From contig CAJQQR010000094.1 in NCBI GenBank assembly GCA_905480545.1, positions 1 to 62,492 on the forward strand: a stretch of 62,492 nucleotides of DNA. The letters are read 5' to 3'. Shown here piece by piece: positions 1-9,237 of this stretch (positions are counted from its first letter, which is position 1; the number at the start of each line of letters is the position of its first letter). The position numbers were made by a program, and so were the translations under genes. Under the pieces are notes generated by a model. That model was not told where the DNA came from, searched no databases, and saw only the letters and a list, made by a program, of their open reading frames with translations. The DNA comes from an uncultured Pirellulaceae bacterium (GTDB lineage Bacteria > Planctomycetota > Planctomycetia > Pirellulales > Pirellulaceae).

Positions 1-1
1 A

Positions 2-304
2 TTGGTGGTCGTAATGGGGGAGTTTGGTCGGACGCCAAAAATCAATTCCACCGGTGGTCGTGACCACTGGCCCAAAGCGTTCAGCGTTGTCGTTGCTGGG
101 GGCGGTATCCGTGGTGGTCAGGTTATCGGAAGTAGTGACGCATTGGGAGAGTTTCCAAAAGATGATCCGGTGACACCACAGGATTTTGCCGCAACCCTTT
201 ATACTTTGCTAGGAATTGACCCGAATCACGAAATGCGAACGATTGATGGCCGTCCTGTCCGAGTGGTCATGGACGGAGCGAAAGTGATCAAGGACCTGAT
301 TTAA
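2..304 (+). CDS. DUF1501 family protein, C-terminal part
   Basis: Only the last ~100 residues lie in the window; the gene continues leftward. The fragment has the DUF1501 C-terminal signature: EFGRTP, then GRDHWP, a glycine-rich VAGGGIRGG stretch and a final LLGID segment with RPVRVVMDG. DUF1501 proteins belong to the alkaline-phosphatase/sulfatase-like fold, are usually exported by Tat and in planctomycetes sit beside PSD1 cytochrome proteins; substrates are unknown. The stop codon TAA overlaps the TAA of the convergent gene at 301-709 within the four bases TTAA. The family call is firm, the function is not. Confidence 0.9.
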   Translation: MVVVMGEFGRTPKINSTGGRDHWPKAFSVVVAGGGIRGGQVIGSSDALGEFPKDDPVTPQDFAATLYTLLGIDPNHEMRTIDGRPVRVVMDGAKVIKDLI

Positions 305-709
305 TCAGCGGCGTTGCATCCAAGAGGATCGCTATCGAAAACAGCGAGCACGCATAATGCCTCGCCGTTTTTGATTGAACCCCGGAAACAGTTGACGAGC
401 TCCGGTTCTTGCGGGGTAGATTCAAAACGGTTAGCCAGCTGAATGATGCCACAGCGATTTCTGTAAGAGTCTAATTTGGTACGCTTGAAAAAAGCATCTC
501 CACCATCATGCTGCCCCAAACAAGAAGGCAATCCCGTCAACCGTTTTGATGCGAAAAGCAACGTCAAACATTTGCACTTTCTGACGCGCAGATGCTTTTA
601 AAAGTTGGGACAACAATTGAGAAACCACATTCGTACCGGACAAGGAAAGACGTTTTACCAAAAGTTGCATTTGTGATGAGGTTGTTTGAGAAAAGGTGAT
701 GTGTTTCAT
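301..709 (-). pseudogene. Small unknown gene with probable one-base frameshift
   Basis: Two reading frames join into one protein of about 136 residues. An ATG at 707-709 opens frame one, which reads FDVAFRIKTVDGIAFLFG and then stops soon after. The next frame continues QHDGGDAFFKRTKLDSYRN and ends in FDSDPLGCNAAD at 301. The switch falls at a run of four C on the plus strand (514-517); removing one base restores a single frame. The stop overlaps that of the convergent DUF1501 gene, as expected for a real compact gene. I do not recognise the family. It follows directly downstream of the gene at 713-1687, so the two probably share a transcript. The lesion may be a true mutation or a sequencing error in a homopolymer. 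Confidence 0.5.
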
Positions 710-712
710 CAC

Positions 713-1687
713 TTAATATTCTCTCTTGACGATACTTTGGCTACCAGAAATGTGGTTTCGTCGATTAAAGAACCAGCTCATGCCAAGCAGCCCAGCCACC
801 CCCGCAGCAGCTGTGAAGCTTACTTTTCCAAACGAACCGATACGCGAATCCATTTTGTTTTGACCGGTCACATCAAGCTTGGCGAGGACGTCGGTGTTTC
901 TCAGTTTGCCGCGCATTTTCAAACGATGTATCAGTGAATCCCCATCAATCACACCCTTCGACTTATTAACTTTGCAAAACTCTTTGGCGGCCCACTTGGA
1001 ACGTACGTATCCGGTCGCGGGGTCGGTGACCAATCGCGCGCGTTGTTTGTACTTGCCACATGCCTCGTCATACGATGAAGTCTGTAAAAAAAGCGTGTGG
1101 TCAAAATCCTCACGAGCATGAACCTCGCCGTCATGAATGTGGACTGTGGGAAAAAAAATCGACGCGTCATTTCCGCTTCCAAGTCGCGAATGAAACTTGA
1201 ATGCCATCGGATGAGGCTTGCCACGCAGATTCTTCAATTGAAAAACAGCGAAACCATAGTCTGAGTAAGTGGGCAGAAGGTCCCACGATTCCTTGGGAAT
1301 GCGAAATTGCTTGTCTAATCGATTGAAATCAGGAATTCTCGGAACAAACGAGGCGACAAAATCACCAACTTCATGAACTTTCAACGTGGAATTTTTTGCG
1401 AAAGAGCCTATGCCGCCGGATCGAGAGAACGGCTTTGAATCCACCTGCTCTAGCGGGAACCCTTTGTTCAGATCGTCGAAGAATCGCTCGTATCCTTTCA
1501 GTGAGACAAACTCTAAGGACTTCTCGTCTGTCGCTGGCAATTTAACTGGCAATGGAAGAATAATGGCGTTGCTTTGTTTGGATCGGAACGTCATCTGATA
1601 AACCAAATGCTGCCAGCCATCTGATTCCAGCCGAGCAAAAATATTGGTGTCAGTTACGGAAGCGACCGGTTGAGAAAAAATACACAT
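713..1687 (-). CDS. Unknown protein with C-terminal membrane anchor
   Basis: Encodes about 324 residues from the ATG at 1685-1687, beginning MCIFSQPVASVTDTNIFAR. This start is preferred over an upstream TTG because AGGA lies about seven bases before it. The body has no domain I can name; a segment near the middle is histidine- and acid-rich (HIHDGEVHAREDFDH). The C-terminus holds one hydrophobic glycine/alanine helix followed by arginines (FNRRN), suggesting a tail-anchored protein with its bulk in the cytoplasm, since there is no signal peptide. I recall proteins with this MCIFS-type N-terminus in other planctomycetes but cannot give a function. The frameshifted small gene follows immediately at 709. 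Confidence 0.7.
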   Translation of the reverse strand: MCIFSQPVASVTDTNIFARLESDGWQHLVYQMTFRSKQSNAIILPLPVKLPATDEKSLEFVSLKGYERFFDDLNKGFPLEQVDSKPFSRSGGIGSFAKNSTLKVHEVGDFVASFVPRIPDFNRLDKQFRIPKESWDLLPTYSDYGFAVFQLKNLRGKPHPMAFKFHSRLGSGNDASIFFPTVHIHDGEVHAREDFDHTLFLQTSSYDEACGKYKQRARLVTDPATGYVRSKWAAKEFCKVNKSKGVIDGDSLIHRLKMRGKLRNTDVLAKLDVTGQNKMDSRIGSFGKVSFTAAAGVAGLLGMSWFFNRRNHISGSQSIVKREY

Positions 1688-2129
1688 TGAAGGTCCTAAA
1701 TCGGAATTTAGTTGTTTTTGGAGCAGGTTGCAGCCTGTCAATGACCGCGTCCTTCAATATCAAAACGAAGGATTCGAACTATCGTTTCAAAATAGACGTC
1801 GACTTCTCTGTGTTTTTTTACAATGCTTAACCCGCCCCGTTTTTTGCAGAGTCAATTTGTCTTTGCCGGACTCAGATTTTTCCGTCTTACGTAGAGTTGT
1901 GTCGAGCACCGCTTCAATTCGTCGTTTCGCTGTTGAGCGAATGTTCGTCGAGCCTGTTCTTTTGAGCGGCCCATTGATGTCCCTCCTGGACGCAGCATAC
2001 TGACCGTTCAAATACGTATGTCTTTTCAAATAAACCAAACATTACCGATGCGAAGGGTAAAAATTGATTTTTGGATGTTCCAAATTTTTAGAGGACTAGG
2101 TCTGCTGCGCGACGTCGGTCAAAACCTGA
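1688..2129. other. Intergenic stretch, nothing definite
   Basis: 442 bases between the anchored unknown protein and the end of the PSD1 gene. A minus-strand reading frame of about 80 residues (1787-2038) is basic and low in complexity, and a plus-strand frame overlaps it. Neither has a convincing ribosome site or a recognisable family. No hairpin with a T-tract was found. Confidence 0.4.
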
Positions 2130-5100
2130 TCAATCAACAAAAATGAACTCGTTCAAGTTGAATAGCACGCGACAAAGGTTTTCAATGCCATGCTGATCCG
2201 CATATTCGGATAGCAATTGGATCTCATCGGCGCGAGGTTCACGACCTGTAAGCAGCCGAAAACCCGCAGCGACTTGTGAACCGATGTCAGCGTTACTACT
2301 TTTCAATCGATTCGCAAATTGCTCAGACATCGAGACCATAAAACGATTATTCAGCATCCCAAGGGCCTGAAGTGCGGTGAGCGTTTCCGACCGTTTTGGA
2401 ACCGACGAACTGGGGTCGGCACAATTGAGCGTATCCATAAATGGTTGTGGCTGGCTTCGCACAATAAATCGATAGATCGCGCGGCGATGCGTTGTCGTAT
2501 CCATCGGGTCGTAAAGGTGATATTCGTAGTGCGGCGAATGTTCCGGGCGTTCTATCACAAAATCTTTGTAGGATGGTCCTCCCATTTTCAAGTTCAGTAA
2601 CTTTGTCACCGTCAGCACTGAATCATGAATTTGTTCGGCATCCAAACGTCGGCGATTCATCTTCCACAAGAAGCGATTGCCTTGGTCAGCTTTAGAAAAA
2701 TCATCTGACTTCGATGTCTGCTTGTAGGCCCTGCTGTTGAGGATCAAACGATGCAGGGACTTGATCGATTGTTTGTTTAGGTGCTTGCCGCCATCGCGAA
2801 ATTCAACCGCCAACCAATCAAGCAACTCCGGATGCGTTGGTTTGCTGCCTCCACGTCCAAAATCGTTGGGTGTGTCAACAATCCCAACTCCAAAATGATA
2901 CTGCCAAACTCGGTTCACGATTGAACGCCATGTTAGAGTATTGTCTTTACGAGTAATCCAATTCGCCAACGCCAAACGTCGGCGTCCGTCACTATCTTGA
3001 TCGCCAAATTCAAAGGTTGCCGCAGCCGCCGAGATAAATGGAACCGTGCCTGGCGAAACTGTTTTTCCCGGTCGGGTGACTTCGCCTCGGTGAAGGACTC
3101 GGATCTCTCGAGGCCCTAGCCCTGCACGGCCAACAAAATTGCCGCTCCCTTTGTGTACGGTTCCGGCATAGACTCGTTGGGGTTGCGGCAGCTTGCTCAT
3201 TTGAGCTTCGATCGCCGCAATCAAAGCCGAAGTCTGCTTGATTTCGTTTTGTAGTTCTGCTCCAACCGCGGCACCCATCAGCTTCTGCAATTGAGTTCGC
3301 TTTTTGGTGATCGCTGCTTGTGCATCGGCAGAGGGTGAATACCGCTGGAAATAATTTGCGATTTTCGTAACAGCAAGACGACTAGTGAATCCGTCAACTA
3401 AAAACTTTTCATGCCAACGACCACCATTGATCGAATCCGAACTGCTGACGTTTGCACTTTTGGAAATGATCTTTCCATTGGACGTAACATTCATTTCCCC
3501 CAACGCGAACAGGAATTTACTGTCGCCACGATCCCATAGTTTGGTCGCAGTGAATCGAATGAATTGAAATTTCTCTTTGTCGTTTAGGCTGACGGCTAAC
3601 GGAATTGTTGACGGATTTGCAAAGTCTGATTTCGTTGCATCAAAAACGAAGTCGGATGTTGAAAAGTCCTTGACGTTAGAGGCTTCGATCTTAAATCGAA
3701 TTGGAAATCCGAACCCGGGAGTGTCTGTAAAATCAGTCGGATAAGCGGGGAGGATTTCGATCTGATCGAATAATTTCGGCTCGCCAAGATCGATCATTAC
3801 CCACTTTGTGGTGTCTGCATTGTTTGAAAACTGACTGTGAAAACCATTGGTTGGACTTTCCTTGATCCCAAGTTTCGTTTCCAAATCATGGTTGCCAAAA
3901 ACATGGTCAACCACATTGGCTTTTCCCCAACGTGGCATCGCTTCAATGGAATCAAGCGATGATACGTTTTGGGCTTTGACCAATCGCCCATCCGAAACGA
4001 TGCTCATTTCGCCCATCGCAAAGATCCAGTCATTCGATTTTGGTTGACCATTCTGACGGCGACTCCAAAGCTTTGTGGCGGTAACGCGAACAAATCGAGC
4101 GACCTGGTCGGACTCAAAAATGGATGGCGACGCACCTGGTCGTGGGAAATCACGATCGCGGAAATCCGAAATGATTTGGCTCTGATTGAATTCTGGATCG
4201 TCCGAACATTCGATCACGAATTGATGCGGAAACCCAAAATCCTTGAACCCGTATTCGTCCGCGCCCATCAAAATCACTTGATCGATCGAAACCGATCGCC
4301 CAAGATCGACTTGGACCCATTTTACGGTTTGTGGTATCGATGCCACGTGACTGTGGTAACCGAACCGACCCGAACGCGGGAGTGACGTTGCGGGGAAAGT
4401 CCCACCAGCAACTTTCATGATCAAATCGGAGATGTCCGCTTCTAGCTTTTTGATTCCGTCGGTTTTTTTTGCTTCGAATTCGAGATTCAGTTTCTCCAAT
4501 TGCTCAGACAAAGATTTGCGTTGATTTAACAGTTCGAACCGTTTGGCTGCGATTTCTGGCGAAGCATCGAAGCTTCGATCCGCTCGGTCAATCGACGCGA
4601 ATACTGCTTGTAAGCTGTAGTACTCGTCCATCGTAACCGGGTCAAGTTTGTGATCATGGCACCGCGCGCATTGCACGGTTAAGCTGCAAAATGTGTTCAT
4701 TGTGCTGGTGACCATGTTGTCGCGATCAAGGTTCCTCGCAACCATGCCATCGGTTTTCGATTCGGGAACTTCTGCATGTCCAATAAAATCCCAAGGCCCG
4801 GCGGCGATAAAGCCGGTCGCGACAATTCCATCGGTTGAGTTTGGCCATAACACGTCGCCCGCCAATTGTTCGCGGATAAACTTTGAATACAGACGATCTT
4901 CGTTGAAGGCCCGGATCACGTAGTCGCGATACGGCCACGCATTGGGACGCAATTTGTCTTTGTCATAGCCGTGTGTCTCGCCGTATTGAACGACGTCCAA
5001 CCAGTGGCGTGCCCAACGTTCGCCATACTGCGGCAAAGCAAGCAATTGTTCAACCAGTTTTTCATACGCATTCGGATCAGACGAATTGACGAACTCGGTA

Positions 5101-5726
5101 ACTTTTTCTGGCGAAGGCGGAAGACCAATCAGATCGAAATAGAGTCGACGAATCAGAGTCCTGCGATCGGCTTCGACTGCAAACTTCATTTTGTGATCTT
5201 TGTGCTTCTTGGCAATGAAGGTATCGATCGGATTCTTCAGGTTTTTGTCGACGTCGACCCTTTTGGCGAGATCAATGACCTGAATGGGGTTCAGGGACCA
5301 CCAATTCAAGTCCGCGATGCTGGCGTTTTTCAGGACAAGTTGATCCGGCCATTTTGCGCCCGTTTCAACCCACTTTTTCAAAAGGGCAATTTCGACTTTC
5401 GACAGCCGATCGGCATCTTTGGGCATTTCCGGTTCGTCACCGATCACGTATTGAATCAAGCTGCTGGAACCCGAATCGTTGCCGTCAATGACTTCACCAG
5501 ATTCGCCTCCCGCTACAAGACCTGTTTTCGATTGCAATGATAATTCTCCCAAACGATCATTATCGTTGTGACAACTCACGCATTTCGTTTCTAGGATGGG
5601 TGCGATCTTGTTTTGGAAGAAATCGCTTTGATCTTGGGCAATTGACAGTGATTCAGAATGCGCCAGAAAGTAAAGCAGAAAAGCAAGCGAGGCGAGTTTG
5701 ATGGAATTTATCATTGGATGATTCAT
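2130..5726 (-). CDS. Planctomycete cytochrome c / DUF1549 / DUF1553 (PSD1) protein with two discoidin-like inserts
   Basis: About 1198 residues from the ATG at 5724-5726, chosen because it begins a hydrophobic signal peptide (MINSIKLASLAFLLYFLA) and AGGA lies ten bases upstream; a longer in-frame extension overlaps the ABC relic and looks non-coding. Order of parts: planctomycete cytochrome c domain with CVSCH near residue 49; DUF1549 at about 155-350, with a second CARCH motif shortly after; a short coiled stretch; two F5/8-type-C (discoidin-like) units at about 438-600 and 600-775, each with a WVQVDLG or WVMIDLG strand and a later FxRFTATKLW-type strand; DUF1553 at about 913-1190. PSD1 proteins are exported, probably haem-binding, and linked to degradation of complex carbohydrates by context only. 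The discoidin units suggest carbohydrate or surface binding. No DUF1501 partner sits directly beside this copy. Confidence 0.9.
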   Translation of the reverse strand: MNHPMINSIKLASLAFLLYFLAHSESLSIAQDQSDFFQNKIAPILETKCVSCHNDNDRLGELSLQSKTGLVAGGESGEVIDGNDSGSSSLIQYVIGDEPEMPKDADRLSKVEIALLKKWVETGAKWPDQLVLKNASIADLNWWSLNPIQVIDLAKRVDVDKNLKNPIDTFIAKKHKDHKMKFAVEADRRTLIRRLYFDLIGLPPSPEKVTEFVNSSDPNAYEKLVEQLLALPQYGERWARHWLDVVQYGETHGYDKDKLRPNAWPYRDYVIRAFNEDRLYSKFIREQLAGDVLWPNSTDGIVATGFIAAGPWDFIGHAEVPESKTDGMVARNLDRDNMVTSTMNTFCSLTVQCARCHDHKLDPVTMDEYYSLQAVFASIDRADRSFDASPEIAAKRFELLNQRKSLSEQLEKLNLEFEAKKTDGIKKLEADISDLIMKVAGGTFPATSLPRSGRFGYHSHVASIPQTVKWVQVDLGRSVSIDQVILMGADEYGFKDFGFPHQFVIECSDDPEFNQSQIISDFRDRDFPRPGASPSIFESDQVARFVRVTATKLWSRRQNGQPKSNDWIFAMGEMSIVSDGRLVKAQNVSSLDSIEAMPRWGKANVVDHVFGNHDLETKLGIKESPTNGFHSQFSNNADTTKWVMIDLGEPKLFDQIEILPAYPTDFTDTPGFGFPIRFKIEASNVKDFSTSDFVFDATKSDFANPSTIPLAVSLNDKEKFQFIRFTATKLWDRGDSKFLFALGEMNVTSNGKIISKSANVSSSDSINGGRWHEKFLVDGFTSRLAVTKIANYFQRYSPSADAQAAITKKRTQLQKLMGAAVGAELQNEIKQTSALIAAIEAQMSKLPQPQRVYAGTVHKGSGNFVGRAGLGPREIRVLHRGEVTRPGKTVSPGTVPFISAAAATFEFGDQDSDGRRRLALANWITRKDNTLTWRSIVNRVWQYHFGVGIVDTPNDFGRGGSKPTHPELLDWLAVEFRDGGKHLNKQSIKSLHRLILNSRAYKQTSKSDDFSKADQGNRFLWKMNRRRLDAEQIHDSVLTVTKLLNLKMGGPSYKDFVIERPEHSPHYEYHLYDPMDTTTHRRAIYRFIVRSQPQPFMDTLNCADPSSSVPKRSETLTALQALGMLNNRFMVSMSEQFANRLKSSNADIGSQVAAGFRLLTGREPRADEIQLLSEYADQHGIENLCRVLFNLNEFIFVD

Positions 5727-6356
5727 GAAAACGGGGTCCTCATATTTTAACCTGATTCCGCCCGCAAGCAAAATCTCAACATTTTTTCGTCCAAGGGGTT
5801 CAGGTAAGTTCACCTTTCTTACGGCTGTTGGTTTGATCAATCCGCCGACATCAGAGCAAGTCATGATCGCCGGTGATCTGGTCTTGGATGGCTCAGTGGC
5901 GAAAACCAACTTCCGAACTTTTCGTCGTAAGCATATCGGTTTTGTTTTCCAAAAATCAAACTTGATTCCTGTTTTACGGCGGTCGAAAACATTATTTTGC
6001 TATTGGAACTGGATGGCCAAACACATCGGACAGCAAAAAAAAGAGCCATGGAATTGCTCGTTTACCTGGGTGTCGCTGACCGTGCAGATAATTTCCCCTC
6101 GATGCTTTCTGGTGGCCAGCAGCAACGTGTTTCTGTCGCGCGGGCGATTGCTAATCGGCCCAGTGTGATTCTCGCTGATGAACCAACGGCGGCGTTGGAT
6201 AGTCATCGTGGCCGACAAGTGATGGAGTTATTCGCCCAGGTCGCACACGAGCAAAACGCAGTTGTAATCGTTGTCACTCACGACCAACGTGCTTTGGATG
6301 TATTTGACCGTAAGTTTGAAATGGACGACGGACTGCTGTCGGAAAAAGCCGACTAG
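5725..6356 (+). pseudogene. Decayed ABC-transporter ATPase (LolD/MacB type)
   Basis: Two frames together give one ABC ATPase. The first reads a damaged Walker A (RPRGSGKFT where GPSGSGKST is usual), then GLINPPTSEQV and GFVFQKSNLIPVL. At about 5977 one base is missing, and the second frame continues (AVENIILLLELDG), with intact signature SGGQQQR, Walker [13 protein letters not shown] and the H-loop VVIVVTHDQ. The N-terminal half-strand upstream of Walker A has no good start and overlaps the divergent PSD1 start by two bases. Loss of the first Walker A glycine plus a frameshift makes this inactive. No permease or membrane-fusion gene is adjacent, so the rest of the transporter is lost or elsewhere. 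A full-length ATPase of the same class stands at 53805. Confidence 0.85.
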
Positions 6357-6457
6357 GAAAGTTCCGTCTAGTGAAGAGCTATTTTGAATTCGAAAAGCTG
6401 TTATGCAAAAACGATACAGTGTGGCTCATTGAGAGCGTTGGAAACGTGTGCACCGCA

Positions 6458-8950
6458 TCATTTTATGAACACATCAACTGAGATGTTATTTCCATCGCTG
6501 CGGAATTCAATCGCGCCGTTATCGGATGTTTTATAGACTGAGGCATCGAATGCTTCGTAATCATTTATCACCGCATCGCGAACTTTTTCTTTCGCGCAGC
6601 TGATTACGACGTGTTCGGGCGAGGACCATTCTGCGACGGAAAAGTGATTGCTCGAAAGCGAGCCATGATGCGGAGCCATGATCACATCGCAGTCGATCGG
6701 TGTCAGCCCAAGAAGTTTTTGCTGTCCTTCCAATTCCAAATCGCCGGTTAAAAGAACCCGCGAGCGGCCAAATTCGAGCAGCAAAACAATGCTCTTCGCG
6801 TTGTCTGACTCGGAAACGAAATCTGGTGTCGGGTGCAGCACAATGGTAAGGCATTCAGGATCGCATTTCAAAAGTGACTGGGTCGTGATCTCCTGAATGG
6901 GAAGGTGGTCTCGTTCACTTAATTTTTGTAGTTGCCGAAGGGGTTCATTTTCTATTTCCTGAAACATGAACGGTGAAACCAGTAGTTGCCGAATATTGAA
7001 CCGGTGAACCAGTTTTAGCATGCTGTTGTAGTGGTCTAAGTCGGCATGGGACAAGATGACTGCATCCAAATCATGGATTTTTTTCTGCCATAGAACCGCT
7101 GAAATTCGATCCGTTGCCATCTTCGATGAATTCAAACTTCCGGCATCGTAGAGTATTACTCTTCCGTTTGGATATTCAATCAGAACGCTGGTGCCATGAC
7201 TGACGTCAATAAACGTGACGACCAGTTCTTTTGGTTTGGTCGCATTTTGAAGCTCAGCAATGGAAAGAGCCAAGGCAAGCCAGGCCATGGCCAGAGTGAT
7301 CAGCCAACGTGTTGTTAGTTGAATCCGCCCGAAAAGCAATAAGGAAATAAAAGCAATGTAGAACAGAGACAGCCAAAACGTTCCTAATCCGTAGGACCAC
7401 CAATGTCCTCCGGGTATCGAATGATATAAATCGACCTGTGATTGGATATTGGTCAACAGGGAATTATTGATTCTCGCAAATGCATCTCCGAGGAACGGAA
7501 CTTGACCGAAAATCATCAAGGCGAATCCAAATTGCAAGGTCAGCCAAACAGGAATCATCAGAAATAAGTTGGCGATAATCCCAATTGGAGAAACGACATG
7601 GAAGTTTTCTACTACCAAAGGTAGTGTCATTAGCCAAATGGAAACGCTCGATATTAAAAACGTTTTGACGGAAAAACAAATCGTGTCCCCAAGGCGTTTC
7701 TGAAAACTTCGTTTGCGAAGTAAAAAACGTTCGAGCGAGTCTGTTGGTTTCGGTTTCAACAAGAAACGTTCATTTACGAAAATCAGTATGGCGACTGCGA
7801 GGAAGCTCAGCTGAGCACCAGTTTGAAAAATGGCCGTTGGGTTCATTACCGTCACCACAATGCCAGCCAAAGACAATGAGTTCACAGAAAGAGGTTTTTT
7901 GTGGCATAGCTTCGCTGCACAAAACAATGCAATTAGAATAGTGGCCCGAACCACCGGTGGTCGCATGCCGGTTAGCACGCAATAAAAGATGACGAATCCA
8001 ATCAGACCGATAAGGATTGGGCGTTCTCCAAAAAGTCCAAATCGAATAAGCAACAGTGGTATCGAACAGAGAATCCCGATGTGCAATCCTGAAATCGCAA
8101 GTAGGTGCATGGTCCCAGTGGTGAGAAATCGGTCGATTTGATTGCGAGCAATTAACGTTCTATTGCCCAGCAAAATCGCTGATAACAAACGGGCATTGGG
8201 AGTCGTCAATTTGGCCTCAAAGATGCCGTAAAAATATTCTCGGGTTTGATCAAATGAGCGGGTAATCGGGAAGTTTTGATCTTGCGCGGGGAGTCGTTTG
8301 ATGGCCTTAGGATGGTTGACGAAAACAACAGCGTTAATTCGCTTTGAACGATAGAATTTTCGCAGGTCAAAATCGCCACGGCTTCGAGCGGGCGCCGGAA
8401 GTGACAATTGCCCAAAGACCTGAATGGCGTCGCCCGCTCGCAAGTCATCCACGACGCCATTGACTGTTGCGATAATTTTTCCCTTGACCGGGAGTTTGGC
8501 ACGATCGTTTCTAACAGAAATAATCGCTAACTCGATTCGTGTGCGGTCGCCGGTTTCCAAGCGATCCATGACCTCCAACGGTGGCGCTGGAATCTGTTCT
8601 GGCTGCTTTTGTACAATCGCTTGCAGTGAGATGGGAGTTGGCACGTCACTGGCAAGCAAACCAATTTCGCTTTCACCAAAACAGTTCCAGTTAAGATGAT
8701 GCCACGCGCCGCCGATGGAAACCGTGGCGAGAAGCAGGGGAAATGAGAGCGAGCTTACTGGTATATCACGCCAAAAACGACTTGCTAAACCCCAGAAAAC
8801 GACGCCGATAACCGCTGCAATACTCCATTCTGGAATTCCGAGCGGCGAATAGAAGTCAATAACTATGCCGACGGAAAATGCCACAAGAAATAGAGCAAGT
8901 GGCTTGTTTGCTTGCTTTTTTTGATTCTCTAGAAACGTTGAATCGTTCAA
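6458..8950 (-). CDS. comEC: ComEC/Rec2 family DNA-uptake channel
   Basis: 830 residues. ComEC carries single-stranded DNA across the inner membrane during natural transformation. Seen here: several N-terminal membrane helices with a DUF4131-like OB segment, the central Competence domain with many helices (including the motif LLAISGLHIGI), then from about residue 575 a metallo-beta-lactamase-like domain with HADLDH near 633 and APHHGS further on, probable metal ligands of the exonuclease-like part. Length fits full ComEC proteins. It stands alone, with no ComEA or pilus gene nearby; dprA lies at 46326. The start ATG at 8948-8950 is followed by a hydrophilic lead (FLENQKKQANK) and then the first helix. 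Most planctomycetes carry comEC, so its presence alone does not prove competence. Confidence 0.92.
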   Translation of the reverse strand: MNDSTFLENQKKQANKPLALFLVAFSVGIVIDFYSPLGIPEWSIAAVIGVVFWGLASRFWRDIPVSSLSFPLLLATVSIGGAWHHLNWNCFGESEIGLLASDVPTPISLQAIVQKQPEQIPAPPLEVMDRLETGDRTRIELAIISVRNDRAKLPVKGKIIATVNGVVDDLRAGDAIQVFGQLSLPAPARSRGDFDLRKFYRSKRINAVVFVNHPKAIKRLPAQDQNFPITRSFDQTREYFYGIFEAKLTTPNARLLSAILLGNRTLIARNQIDRFLTTGTMHLLAISGLHIGILCSIPLLLIRFGLFGERPILIGLIGFVIFYCVLTGMRPPVVRATILIALFCAAKLCHKKPLSVNSLSLAGIVVTVMNPTAIFQTGAQLSFLAVAILIFVNERFLLKPKPTDSLERFLLRKRSFQKRLGDTICFSVKTFLISSVSIWLMTLPLVVENFHVVSPIGIIANLFLMIPVWLTLQFGFALMIFGQVPFLGDAFARINNSLLTNIQSQVDLYHSIPGGHWWSYGLGTFWLSLFYIAFISLLLFGRIQLTTRWLITLAMAWLALALSIAELQNATKPKELVVTFIDVSHGTSVLIEYPNGRVILYDAGSLNSSKMATDRISAVLWQKKIHDLDAVILSHADLDHYNSMLKLVHRFNIRQLLVSPFMFQEIENEPLRQLQKLSERDHLPIQEITTQSLLKCDPECLTIVLHPTPDFVSESDNAKSIVLLLEFGRSRVLLTGDLELEGQQKLLGLTPIDCDVIMAPHHGSLSSNHFSVAEWSSPEHVVISCAKEKVRDAVINDYEAFDASVYKTSDNGAIEFRSDGNNISVDVFIK

Positions 8951-9237
8951 GCGATTTTGCCCCTCAGTCGGCAGCGCGATGACGTTAATGGTAGCAATGT
9001 GTTGTAAACATTCGGGTGTCGCGTGTCAATTTTTCCGCCATGAATTCAGCCCAGAGTCTCTCGTGTCTTGTGATGCAAAATCGAAAAAATAAATACTGTT
9101 ATTACGGCGGATGCAAAACCTGTAAATCAAGTCGTAGGTAGGTCAGGGCGTGGCAGTTTTGCGGATTCAGGTGGCAATAAAAAAACGTTTTGATGGTAGA
9201 ATGCCACAAATTGGTCTAATTCAAATCGAGCTAAAAA

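Noticed and set aside
1755..1790. T-loop-like string near GGATTCGAAC as a tRNA clue
   Set aside because: Flanking bases do not form T-stem or acceptor pairs.
1787..2038. Minus-strand frame of about 80 codons as a FlgM-like small protein
   Set aside because: Only a faint resemblance; no ribosome site and no clear domain.
4971..5540. Long plus-strand frame opposite the PSD1 gene
   Set aside because: It is the complement of a well-conserved DUF1549 domain and has no ribosome site.
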